Shown here in pieces: positions 38,934 to 47,224 of a DNA stretch of 50,335 nucleotides (the first letter of the stretch is position 1; the number at the start of each line of letters is the position of its first letter). The translations under genes and the position numbers were made by a program. The notes under the pieces were generated by a model. That model was given only the letters and a program-made list of their open reading frames with translations, searched no databases and was not told where the DNA came from. Origin of the DNA: Malikia sp. (GTDB taxonomy: Bacteria > Pseudomonadota > Gammaproteobacteria > Burkholderiales > Burkholderiaceae_C); the NCBI RefSeq assembly GCF_028687635.1, contig NZ_JAQTZS010000021.1, forward strand, positions 1 through 50,335, written 5' to 3'.

Positions 38934-41804
38934 ATGCCCAAAACCACCCTTGCACAAGCCCTGCTGATGCGCGGCAAGCCCAGCACCTTGGTTGCCACGC
39001 TCAGGCAGACGCTGGCCCATGCCCTCGGCGAGGACGCCTCGGCCTATCCCGGCCTCGCGCAGGGCAGCGAATTCGACGCGCTGACCGAGAACGCTCTGCG
39101 CGCCTGGCAGGCCGGGGCCGGCCTGATCGCAGACGGCATCGCGGGGCCTCGCACGCTCGCCGCACTGGGCCTGCTGCAACTGCCGCCGCTGGCCGTGGCG
39201 CTGGAACCCGCGCAAGTCAAGCGCCTGTTTCCGTACACCCGGAGTTCCAGCATCGAGCAACACCTGCCCTATGTCGCGGCCGCACTGGCGGCCTTCAATC
39301 TGTGCAATCAGGATCTGGTCATCGCCGCACTCGGCACAATCCGAGCCGAAACCGAAGGCTTCGTGCCGATCTCCGAGCAGCCCTCGCATTTCAACACCCG
39401 GCCCGGTCAGTCCGCCTTCAGCGCTTACGAGAACCTCGACACCCTCGGCAACTGCGAACCCGGCGACGGCGCGCGCTTTCGCGGTCGCGGCTATGTGCAG
39501 CTGACCGGCCGCAAGAACTACGAACTTTTCGGCCTGACGCTGGGCTTTGCGCTGCACGAACAGCCCGATAGCGCTTGCGCGCCCGAGATCGCCGCCTGCC
39601 TGCTCGCTGCCTTCCTGTCCAAACACCGCGAACGCCTGGCGCAGGCCATGGCCGCTGACGATCTGCGCGGCGCGCGCAAGATCATCAACGGCGGCAGCCA
39701 CGGCCTGGACCGGTTCAAGGACACCGTGCAACGCGCGCTTGCGCTCTGGAAGACGCCAACCGCGACCCTGGTCACGGCGATCAAGCCCCAGCTTGCAGTG
39801 TCGCGCCGCGCCAGCCTCGACGTGATCAAAGACGCGGCCGACCTGCGCGACCGTGCCTACCAGCCACCGCCGCATTCGTTGCTCAAGCAGTATCCGGCCG
39901 ACGACCAGATCCACCGCTTCATCGGCGCCTACACCCAGGCCGGGCTGATCCTCGACCAGGGCCGAGAAGGCGCCTGCACCGGCTTCGGCCTGGCCTGCGT
40001 GGCCAACTACCTGCGCTGGCGCCGGGCCTTGATGGCGGACGGACTCGAATCAGTCAGCCCGCGGATGCTTTACCAGTTCGCGCGTCGCTACGACGAGTAC
40101 GAGGGCGAGAACTACGAGGGTTCGAGCTGCCGCGGTGCCTTGAAAGGCTGGTATATCAACGGCGTCTGCCTCGAATCGGACTGGCGCTACCAGCCTGGCG
40201 GCGCGAGCCAGCCAAGCCCGGGCTGGAACCTGCGCGCGCGCGAGCACACGCTGGGCGTGTACTACCGGATCGCGCCACAGGCCATCACCGACTTGCAGGC
40301 CGCGATCCAGGAAATCGGCGCGATCTACGTCTCGGCCTACACCCACGAAGGCTGGGAGCATGTGCCGACGCACCAGACCGCGCCGGGCTCACATGCCAAC
40401 CTGCCCGAGATAAGCTACGCCGGCAAGCCCTCGCGCACGGGCGGCCATGCCTTCGCGCTGGTCGGCTACAACCGCACCGGCTTCGTGCTGCAGAACTCCT
40501 GGGGGCCGGACTGGGGCGCAGGGGGGTTCGCGGTCATCAGCTACGCCGACTGGCTCGCGCATGCGATGGATGCCTGGGTCGCGGCACTCGGCGTGCCCGG
40601 CGTGGTCGCGGGCCAGCTCGCGAGCGAGCAGACGGCAAGCAGCCAGGCGCAGGCCGCGGCGCGACAACTGCACTGGTGGGACCAGGAAACCGCCTACCGC
40701 CACAGCCTGGTGCTAGGCAACAATGGCCGCGTGCAGCGCTATGACACGGTCGATGGCGTCACGCGCACGCTGCAACACCAAGCCTGCGTGCTGCCCGACG
40801 CCTGGTTCCGGCAAAACGCGCAGCCGGTCAAGCGCCTGGTGCTCTACGCCCACGGCGGGCTCAACAGCGAGGCGGCGGCGATCGAACGAGCGCAGGCCAT
40901 GGGCCGCTACTTCCTCGGCAACGGCTGCTATCCGCTGTTCCTGGTCTGGAAGAGCGGGCTGCTCGAATCGATCTCCAACCTGCTCAAGGACCACAGTGAC
41001 AAAACCACCCCCGCCGGACTGGCCGGCAACTGGTTCAGCGACGGGTTCAGCGACCCGGTGCTTGAAAAAACCGTGGGCCGCCCGCTGGTGCGACCGATCT
41101 GGAGCGAGATGAAGGAGAACGCCGAGCTCGCAAGCGAGAACGGGCACGGCGGCGATCTGCTGGCCGAAGCGCTGCGCCAACTCGCGGCGAGCTGGGGCCA
41201 GGACTTCGAACTGCACCTGATCGGGCACTCGGCCGGCTCCATCATCCTGGGTCGGCTGCTGGCGAAGCTCACGCAAAAAGGTCTGGGCGAGCGCATCGGC
41301 AGCGTGCATCTGTACGCGCCGGCCTGTAGCGTGAGTTTCGCGAACCGCTACTACGCGCCGCACGCCGAGATCATGCAGCGGCTGCACCTGCACCTGCTCT
41401 CGGAGCGACGTGAGCGCGACGACAACGTTGGCCAGATCTACCGCAAGTCACTGCTCTACTTCGTCTCGAACGCGCTCGAAGCCGACCCGCGTCTGCCGAT
41501 ACTGGGGCTCGAAAACGTGTTCAAACCCGACTACCAGGGCTGGGATGGCTCGGCGAACACAGCCGAGGTGCTGCTGAACTGGCGCACCAGCGCCGAGCTC
41601 AGCCGGCTCAAGTCGCGCCTGCATGTGCATGACGAGGAAAGGATCACGACCCGCATCGGCCAGGGCAATGCGCTCGCGCCCCGGACCGAGAAAACATCGC
41701 ACGGCGGCTTCGACAACAATGTACAGGTGATCGCCCGGACGATCGAAACCATCACTGGGCTCAAGCAACTCGCGCTGCCGGTCGATGATTTGATCGGCTT
41801 CTGA
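38934..41804 (+). CDS. Multidomain hydrolase: PG-binding + GH19/lysozyme-like + papain-like protease + alpha/beta hydrolase
   Basis: A 956-aa protein with no signal peptide. Residues about 15-85 resemble a peptidoglycan-binding domain ('TENALRAWQAGAGLIADGIA'). Residues about 100-290 resemble GH19 chitinase/endolysins: candidate acids E139/E141 in 'IRAETEGF' and the hallmark 'FRGRGYVQLTGRKNY'. Residues about 320-560 fit a C1 (papain-like) peptidase: oxyanion Q342 and C348 in 'DQGREGACTGFGLAC' (papain spacing), H505 in 'GGHAFALVGY', and N521 in 'LQNSWGPDWG'. Residues about 600-870 fit an alpha/beta hydrolase: 'LYAHGG' and S766 in 'LIGHSAGS'. The ATG at 38934 has a perfect AGGAGG seven bases upstream. 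Divergent from dnaX, with ffs just downstream. Role unknown; a toxin or effector is inference. No immunity gene is evident. Confidence 0.85.
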   Translation: MPKTTLAQALLMRGKPSTLVATLRQTLAHALGEDASAYPGLAQGSEFDALTENALRAWQAGAGLIADGIAGPRTLAALGLLQLPPLAVALEPAQVKRLFPYTRSSSIEQHLPYVAAALAAFNLCNQDLVIAALGTIRAETEGFVPISEQPSHFNTRPGQSAFSAYENLDTLGNCEPGDGARFRGRGYVQLTGRKNYELFGLTLGFALHEQPDSACAPEIAACLLAAFLSKHRERLAQAMAADDLRGARKIINGGSHGLDRFKDTVQRALALWKTPTATLVTAIKPQLAVSRRASLDVIKDAADLRDRAYQPPPHSLLKQYPADDQIHRFIGAYTQAGLILDQGREGACTGFGLACVANYLRWRRALMADGLESVSPRMLYQFARRYDEYEGENYEGSSCRGALKGWYINGVCLESDWRYQPGGASQPSPGWNLRAREHTLGVYYRIAPQAITDLQAAIQEIGAIYVSAYTHEGWEHVPTHQTAPGSHANLPEISYAGKPSRTGGHAFALVGYNRTGFVLQNSWGPDWGAGGFAVISYADWLAHAMDAWVAALGVPGVVAGQLASEQTASSQAQAAARQLHWWDQETAYRHSLVLGNNGRVQRYDTVDGVTRTLQHQACVLPDAWFRQNAQPVKRLVLYAHGGLNSEAAAIERAQAMGRYFLGNGCYPLFLVWKSGLLESISNLLKDHSDKTTPAGLAGNWFSDGFSDPVLEKTVGRPLVRPIWSEMKENAELASENGHGGDLLAEALRQLAASWGQDFELHLIGHSAGSIILGRLLAKLTQKGLGERIGSVHLYAPACSVSFANRYYAPHAEIMQRLHLHLLSERRERDDNVGQIYRKSLLYFVSNALEADPRLPILGLENVFKPDYQGWDGSANTAEVLLNWRTSAELSRLKSRLHVHDEERITTRIGQGNALAPRTEKTSHGGFDNNVQVIARTIETITGLKQLALPVDDLIGF

Positions 41805-41838
41805 GCCGCACACGCCGAAAAACGCCAGCCGCAGCGCG

Positions 41839-41844
41839 TACAAT
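41839..41844 (+). promoter_or_regulatory. -10 element of the SRP RNA gene
   Basis: TACAAT lies seven bases before the predicted 5' end of the SRP RNA at 41852, the expected distance. The -35 region is not clear. Confidence 0.6.
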
Positions 41845-41851
41845 ATCGATT

Positions 41852-41945
41852 GACGGGCCTTCCCGCATGGGGAAGCGGCCAACCGGGTCAGGTGGGGAAC
41901 CAAGCAGCCCTAACCGCGGAGCCAGTGCCGGGGTAGAGGCTCGTC
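41852..41945 (+). ncRNA. ffs: Signal recognition particle 4.5S RNA
   Basis: The Ffh-binding apical domain is recognisable: 'GGGTCAGGTGGGGAACCAAG' followed by CAGCCC at about 41885-41910. This matches the E. coli pattern GTCAGGT-CC-GGAA-GG-AAGCAGCC with the two CC/GG pairs swapped to GG/CC, so the GGAA tetraloop stem is kept by compensation. The 3' part 'GTGCCGGGGTAGAGGCTCGTC' resembles the E. coli 3' strand. The ends pair: GACGGGCCT (41852-41860) with AGGCTCGTC (41937-41945) with one G-U pair. The gene follows the multidomain hydrolase stop by 47 bp. Confidence 0.85.
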
Positions 41946-42015
41946 ACCTAACATCAAAAAATTGAGTGAAATCAGCAATCTAACTTGCTTGACTTCCCAA
42001 GTCACTCAGTCTTAG

Positions 42016-42726
42016 CTAGGCAGCACCCCCAAACCCAGCCCGCTCCAGCATCTCGTGCTGCCGACGCCAATCGGGCATGAACCGCGCGACCAGGCTCCAG
42101 AACGCCTTGGTGTGGCTCTTCTCGACCGTGTGGCAGAGCTCGTGGACGATGATGTAGTCCTGCACGCTGGCGGCCAGCTCCATCACCTTCGGATGAAACT
42201 GCAGCATGTTTCCGGCGTCGCAGCTCGCCCATCGGCTTTGAAATGTCCGGATGCGCGCCCCAGCGGCCTTCAGCCCTGTTTCACGCTCCCAGTGACGGAC
42301 TCGCGGCGGCAGCTTTTCCTCGGCACGCTCCCGGTAAAAGCCCTCCAGCAGCAAGGCGACCTGGCCTGTAGCGAGTGACGGTCCCCAGGGGCACTCGACA
42401 ACGAAGCGCGAGGCGGTGAAGGCAAGCCGGGGCACGGACAAGGCAGGCAAATGCAGGACCTCCGTGAAGTAGCTGCGGCCGCAATACCTCAGCCGGCTGC
42501 CCGTGACAATGGCGTCCTCGACCTGCGGCTGGTTGACCAGCGCCAGCCGCTCTCGTATCCAGCGCGCACGCTGTCGCACCAGCGCCTCCTGCTCGGGCTC
42601 ATCGACCCACGGCCCGCGCAACAGCACTGGCTGGCCACGTTCGACCGTCACGTAGTGGTGTTTCAGACCGGCATCGGGCTGGAACTGCCACTCGATGGTG
42701 GTCTGTCCGTACTGCAAGCGTGGCAT
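42016..42726 (-). CDS. YgjP-like zinc metallopeptidase (DUF45/M48)
   Basis: A 236-aa protein with the zinc motif 'IIVHELCHTVEKSHTKAFW' (HExxH, third ligand His downstream) near residue 195 and the conserved 'IRTFQSRWASCDAGNMLQFHP' typical of YgjP/DUF45 proteins. It starts 3 bp after the hsdR stop, so it is co-transcribed with the restriction genes; such genes often ride with type I systems, with unknown role. The tail 'ERAGFGGAA' ends at 42016, facing ffs. Confidence 0.9.
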   Translation of the reverse strand: MPRLQYGQTTIEWQFQPDAGLKHHYVTVERGQPVLLRGPWVDEPEQEALVRQRARWIRERLALVNQPQVEDAIVTGSRLRYCGRSYFTEVLHLPALSVPRLAFTASRFVVECPWGPSLATGQVALLLEGFYRERAEEKLPPRVRHWERETGLKAAGARIRTFQSRWASCDAGNMLQFHPKVMELAASVQDYIIVHELCHTVEKSHTKAFWSLVARFMPDWRRQHEMLERAGFGGAA

Positions 42727-42729
42727 GGC

Positions 42730-45700
42730 TCAGTTCTTCAGCAGGATACCCAGCAGCTGCCCGGCATGTTCGCGCGCCACCGAGCGCTGCCATCCCGCCG
42801 ACGGCACCAGCAAGCCGCTGATGCGTTGCTTGACGGCGGGATGCAGGTCCGGCATCGCCTTCCAGTTGCTGGACGCCGTGGTGTGGCTGAGCTCGGCGTC
42901 CTCGAACAGCTGGGTCGTCACGAGCCGCGCCTCTTCGCTCGAAAGATGCGACTCCAGGTAATGGAACACCGCCGACTGGGCCGGGATGGCGAAGCCGGTG
43001 TTGTCCTTGCCCTTGATGCGCTGGCCGAACAGGCCCAGCTGCTCCAGGAACCTGGCCTGGGAGATGCGTCCGGCCTTTTCCTGTTCGAGCAGCTTCTCCA
43101 GCTCCTGCGCCAGCTTGTCGAAGAACGCCGGGTCCTTGTCGCGGCCGGTCACGATGGTGTGCTTGAGCTGGTTCTTCATCACCAGCGCCTGGCTGCCGGG
43201 ACTGGCCAGCTTCTTCAGCCGGGCCATGTCCGACGCATCGAGAATCGACACCTCATTGGCGAGCAGCTGCTTGGCCGGGCTGGCATCAATGTACTCATCG
43301 AGCAACTGCTGCAACAGCACCGACTCCAACCGGGTGATGCGTTCGCGGTACGCCGTGCCGGGCAGCTTGTCGCGCAGCATCAGGCGGATCTCGGCGAACA
43401 GCGTGAAATAGGACTTGAAGGGCGCCCCGCGCACATCGGGCAGGATGATGTCGATGCTGCGGTTGAACTGCTTGGCCAGTTCCAGGAAGTCCTCGACCGC
43501 ATCCAGCCGGCTCGCCGGGTCCAGGAAGGCCTCGGCATCGCTCTTGTAATCCTCGCGCTGGGTCAGCGGGTCGTGCTTGCGCGGCAGCAGCTTGAGCAGG
43601 CGGTCGAGGGTCGCCTGCAGCCTGGGCAATTCGCTCTCGACGCCCTGCCAGACCTGGGCGGGCTTGAGCTCGCCACCGTATAGCTTGAGCGCGTGGTCCA
43701 GCTGCTCCACCACGCCGTGGTAGTCGACGATGTAGCCCGCGTTCTTGCCCGCCAGGGTGCGGTTCACGCGCGCGATGGCTTGCAGCAGGGTATGTTCCTT
43801 GAGCGGCTTGTCGAGGTACATGGTGCCGACGATGGGCGCATCCCAGCCGGTGAGCAGCATGTCGGACACGATGATGAGCCCGACGTTGTTGGCATGGACC
43901 TTGCCGTCCTGGCCCTTGGCCTCGTCGCCATAGGGCAACGGAAACAGCTTGCTGACGAAATGGGCGATCTGCTCGGGCGGCAGGGTGACCGGCTCCTCGC
44001 AAGCCTTGATTTCGGCGCGTACCCGTTCCTCGATGGTCCGAATCTTCTTGGCATCGAGCTGGTACTCGGCCGCCGCTTCCTGCAAGGACGCGCCGGTGCG
44101 CGACGCCGTGATGCTGGCCAGCGACACGACCACCCGGCTCTCGAAGGTCGGCAGCCCCTGCCGGGCGCGCTCTTTCATGATGGCGTCGAGCAGGTCCTTG
44201 TAGCGCACGGCCATCTCGCGCCCGTCGCACACCAGCATGCCCTTGAGTCCCTTGGCCCGCACGCTGCCCAAGAAATGCTCCACCAGATGGTACGCCACCT
44301 GCTCCATGCGGTCGCCGGCCTGGCGCCAGCGCGCGAGCAGTTCCTTCTTCAGCGCCTGTTGCCGCGCCTCCGTTTCCTGCGCGAACTGGTCCTTGAACGC
44401 CTGGTCCAGCTTGGCGTTGGCGGCCAACGCCACCCAGGCGTCCTGGTACTTGAGGGGCAGCGTGGCCCCGTCGGCCACCGCCTCGTGCAGCCGGTACTCG
44501 TCGATATACTCGCCGCCACCAAACTCGGCCAGCGTGTGCTTGTCCTCGTTCAGCAGCGGCGTGCCGGTGAAGGCGATGAACTTGGCGTTCGGCAGGCTGG
44601 CCCGCATGAAGGCGGCCAGGAAGTCGTACTGGCTGCGGTGCGCCTCGTCGACCAGCACGTAGCAATTGGACTTGTTGCTCAGCACGCGGAAGTTCACCGG
44701 CTCGCGGCTGACTTCCTCCCACTTGGGCGACAACAGGACGCCGTCTTCATCATGCTGGCCGAAGTGCGCGTTGCGCTCCACGACCATGAAGAAGTCCTTG
44801 CCGTCGCGCACGCGCCGGTGCCGGCTGGCTTGCAGGGTGTCGCGGCCGTCCGCCGAGGATTCCGATGCCAGCTCCACCTCCTGGCCGGCCTCGTCCTGCT
44901 CCTGGAACTTCTGGACCGTGCTGGTGAACACGCTGCCATAGTCGTTCGACAGCATCTTGACCAGGCCATCGACCGAGACCGCCTGGATGGCCTTGATGCC
45001 CACCGCATGGAAGGTGTCGAAGATCTGCTGGTCCAGATCGCGCCGGTCGGTCAGCACCAGCACCAGCACCGTCGGATTGTCCAGGCCCGTGCTCTCGGCG
45101 CGCAACAGGCGGGCCAGCAAGGCCATGGTGAGCGACTTGCCGCTGCCCTGGGTGTGCCAAACCACGCCGCCGACGGGCTTGGGCGCGGTCAAGCGCTGCA
45201 CCGTCCTGCGCACCGCGCGCCACTGCTGGTAGCGCGGCAGCTTCTTGACCGTCTTGCCATCGCGGGTCTCGAACAGCACATAGTGGGTGACGAGTTCCAG
45301 AAAACGGGCAGGCTCGAACAAGGCCCACAACAGCTGCTCCTGCTCGCTCGGCTCGGCCCCCAGCAGGGCGGCGACCTCGGCGCGCTCGGCATCCTGCAGC
45401 CGGTAATGCAAATAGAAGGCCGGCGGGGTGAAGATGGCGCCATACCGCCCTTGCCGTCGATTCAGCGCGACGCTGACCTGGTTGAACACGAACTGGTCGG
45501 GGAAGGCGGCCCGGTAGCCGTCCAGCTGCGCCAGCGCCTCGTCCAGCCGGTGATGGCTGGCCTTGCATTCGATGATGGCCAGCAGCAGCCCGTTGACGAA
45601 CAGCAGCAGGTCGGGCCGGAACAGGTCGCCGTCGGCGTTGCGGCCGACGTACTGGTCCACCACATGGAAGTCGTTGCGGGCCGGCGCGGCGGCGTCGAAG

Positions 45701-46026
45701 CAGCGCACGCTGCGCGGCCTGCCCTCGGCGTCCTTGAGCTGGATGTCGGAGCGGTGCAGCACCTGCTCCCAGAACGCCTTGTTGGCGGGCAGCAGTTCGT
45801 CGTTGACGCGCTTCCTCAGCTCGATCAGCGCGGCGTCCACGCCACCGGGCGCGCTCGCCAGCCATGGGTTGAGCCACAACAGCCGGGGCTTGAGGATGTC
45901 CTCCAGCACCGGGGCCAGGTGGCGGTGTTCGACCTTGACCTGGCTGCCGGGCAGATGCTGGTAGCCCAGCTTGACCAGCCAGTCGATGGCGGGTGTTTCG
46001 ACTCCGACCTTTTCCGCGTTGCCCAT
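42730..46026 (-). CDS. hsdR: Type I restriction enzyme, R subunit
   Basis: A 1,098-aa HsdR motor-nuclease. The N-terminal PD-(D/E)xK nuclease is visible as D139 in 'FRPDLLLFV' and E153-x-K155 in 'AIIECKAS'. The helicase core has '[19 protein letters not shown]' (Walker A, about residue 290), '[13 protein letters not shown]' (DEAH, about 460) and '[10 protein letters not shown]'. Motif VI-like '[18 protein letters not shown]' follows. It translocates DNA and cuts at a distance when the site is unmethylated. Start ATG at 46026 has AGAGGAACGAGAG upstream. The usual hsdS neighbour is separated from it by a 1.16-kb insert bearing a PEP-CTERM gene. hsdM is broken. Confidence 0.95.
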   Translation of the reverse strand: MGNAEKVGVETPAIDWLVKLGYQHLPGSQVKVEHRHLAPVLEDILKPRLLWLNPWLASAPGGVDAALIELRKRVNDELLPANKAFWEQVLHRSDIQLKDAEGRPRSVRCFDAAAPARNDFHVVDQYVGRNADGDLFRPDLLLFVNGLLLAIIECKASHHRLDEALAQLDGYRAAFPDQFVFNQVSVALNRRQGRYGAIFTPPAFYLHYRLQDAERAEVAALLGAEPSEQEQLLWALFEPARFLELVTHYVLFETRDGKTVKKLPRYQQWRAVRRTVQRLTAPKPVGGVVWHTQGSGKSLTMALLARLLRAESTGLDNPTVLVLVLTDRRDLDQQIFDTFHAVGIKAIQAVSVDGLVKMLSNDYGSVFTSTVQKFQEQDEAGQEVELASESSADGRDTLQASRHRRVRDGKDFFMVVERNAHFGQHDEDGVLLSPKWEEVSREPVNFRVLSNKSNCYVLVDEAHRSQYDFLAAFMRASLPNAKFIAFTGTPLLNEDKHTLAEFGGGEYIDEYRLHEAVADGATLPLKYQDAWVALAANAKLDQAFKDQFAQETEARQQALKKELLARWRQAGDRMEQVAYHLVEHFLGSVRAKGLKGMLVCDGREMAVRYKDLLDAIMKERARQGLPTFESRVVVSLASITASRTGASLQEAAAEYQLDAKKIRTIEERVRAEIKACEEPVTLPPEQIAHFVSKLFPLPYGDEAKGQDGKVHANNVGLIIVSDMLLTGWDAPIVGTMYLDKPLKEHTLLQAIARVNRTLAGKNAGYIVDYHGVVEQLDHALKLYGGELKPAQVWQGVESELPRLQATLDRLLKLLPRKHDPLTQREDYKSDAEAFLDPASRLDAVEDFLELAKQFNRSIDIILPDVRGAPFKSYFTLFAEIRLMLRDKLPGTAYRERITRLESVLLQQLLDEYIDASPAKQLLANEVSILDASDMARLKKLASPGSQALVMKNQLKHTIVTGRDKDPAFFDKLAQELEKLLEQEKAGRISQARFLEQLGLFGQRIKGKDNTGFAIPAQSAVFHYLESHLSSEEARLVTTQLFEDAELSHTTASSNWKAMPDLHPAVKQRISGLLVPSAGWQRSVAREHAGQLLGILLKN

Positions 46027-46037
46027 CTCTCGTTCCT
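46004..46037. repeat. 34-bp imperfect direct repeat, left copy (hsdR start)
   Basis: This copy holds the hsdR ribosome-binding site, the ATG and the first codons. It matches 47164-47197 at 31 of 34 positions, with 21 matching bases in a row ('ttttccgcgttgcccatctc' and one more). The two copies bracket the PEP-CTERM gene and lie 1,160 bp apart. Confidence 0.85.
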
Positions 46038-46338
46038 CTGCATGGTTCTTCAGTTGGCCCGTACAGATTTTCCATGCTATGAGTCCGAGCCGGATCGCTG
46101 TCGAATTTTATGACAGCCCCTCCCCCCAGTCACCCACCGCCTGGCAAACCGGTTCCGATGCCGGAAAAAACCATTACCAATCAACAAGCTGCACAGCAAG
46201 CCGAGAACCGGAATCGCTTGGCACGATTTCTGCTGAGTTTAACCAGCGGAAGCCATGACAGCCGCCAGCAAGGCCGAAACGGCGACCGCAAACATCCATC
46301 ATGCCCATGCACTGAAACATTCACGACCGAGGTATTTC
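46038..46338. other. Intergenic region between hsdR and the PEP-CTERM gene
   Basis: About 300 bp with no supported gene. It contains the promoter side of the PEP-CTERM gene and the sequence upstream of hsdR. A short frame from 46110 (MTAPPPSHPPPGKPV...) exists but runs out of frame into the PEP-CTERM gene; see rejected items. No clear promoter is seen. Confidence 0.4.
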
Positions 46339-47082
46339 ATGAAGAACTTGAAACAGTTCATTTTCACCGCCCTGATTGGCGCCGGGACACTGCTATCAGG
46401 CACCTCAGCAAGCGCCACCAAAATATTCAGCTTCAACGCCGAACGAGCAGATGGTGACACCTTCCAAATCAAATTACAAACAGAAGATGCATTAACAACC
46501 GAGTCCTACGGAGCACACACCAATGTGGCCGCCGGGCTCACATCCCCGGCCTACACCTTTACCGGCTACAAAATCACCGGAATTTCAGGGTTCTGGTTCG
46601 AAGAATTCGCCTTGGACATGCCACTCCCCATCAAGTCCCTGCTACCCGTCGGCTCGATTGTCGAAAACAGCATCTACAACACCCCACCGGGCCTCGACAC
46701 CAGCGCCCACTCCCCCACGGACAACCTCTTCAACCCCAACAAGGGATTCTCCCCGCCCTGGGCTGGAGAAGGCGGCAAGTTTTCCTATGGCGGCGTCGCA
46801 TTTGTCGTGGATTTCTCAAGTCTGGTAAATTCCCCGCAGTACGGCAGCCTGTACAGTGGTCCGCTCGAAAAGGATTATCAGCTCTACACCGACCCAGGTA
46901 CACTTAGATATGCAGGTTGTCCTGGGTCATGCGTCGGGGTCACAGAAGTTCCCGAACCAGACACCCTGTTATTGAGTCTTGGAGCCACGCTTGTTTTACC
47001 ATGGATGCGCAGCGCACGCCGCCGAGATCAAACAAGAAACGAGCCAGGCATTCAACAATCTGAAACGCAGACCCGTGGTTGA
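46339..47082 (+). CDS. PEP-CTERM sorting-domain protein
   Basis: A 247-aa exported protein. It has a signal peptide 'MKNLKQFIFTALIGAGTLLS' with cleavage probably after SASA, a middle region rich in Gly, Ser, Asn and Pro, and the C-terminal sorting signal: 'VPEPDTLLLSLGATLVLP' (PEP motif plus hydrophobic helix), then 'RSARRRD' basic end. Such proteins are sorted by an exosortase, often in exopolysaccharide-making bacteria. The ATG at 46339 is chosen for the signal; an earlier in-frame ATG at 46255 would precede it with 28 unrelated residues. GC is clearly lower than in hsdR and hsdM, and it lies against the operon direction, so I infer it was acquired. Confidence 0.88.
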   Translation: MKNLKQFIFTALIGAGTLLSGTSASATKIFSFNAERADGDTFQIKLQTEDALTTESYGAHTNVAAGLTSPAYTFTGYKITGISGFWFEEFALDMPLPIKSLLPVGSIVENSIYNTPPGLDTSAHSPTDNLFNPNKGFSPPWAGEGGKFSYGGVAFVVDFSSLVNSPQYGSLYSGPLEKDYQLYTDPGTLRYAGCPGSCVGVTEVPEPDTLLLSLGATLVLPWMRSARRRDQTRNEPGIQQSETQTRG

Positions 47083-47163
47083 TTGATAGCCATCAATACA
47101 AGGACTCACCAGCATCGTCAACGAGTTGGCGATGCTGTCACTCGCAAAAAACCGATATCGAAT

Positions 47164-47197
47164 CCGATATTTTCCGCGTTGCCCATCTCTTGTTCCT
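47164..47197. repeat. 34-bp imperfect direct repeat, right copy (vestigial hsdR start)
   Basis: Read on the minus strand this is AGGAACAAGAGATGGGCAAC and a few more codons, i.e. a ribosome-binding site plus MGNAEN, the start of an HsdR protein. It lies 27 bp after the hsdS stop, as expected for the original hsdR. After about eight codons the frame diverges and ends (..GFDIGFLRVTASPTR, stop). Confidence 0.8.
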
Positions 47198-47224
47198 ATC
47201 GGTGTTCTTGTCGGGCATTGTCGT

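Noticed and set aside
46110-46457. Short plus-strand frame starting MTAPPPSHPPPGKPV before the PEP-CTERM gene
   Set aside because: It runs out of phase into the well-supported PEP-CTERM gene, its second half is the off-frame reading of that gene, and no family is recognisable.
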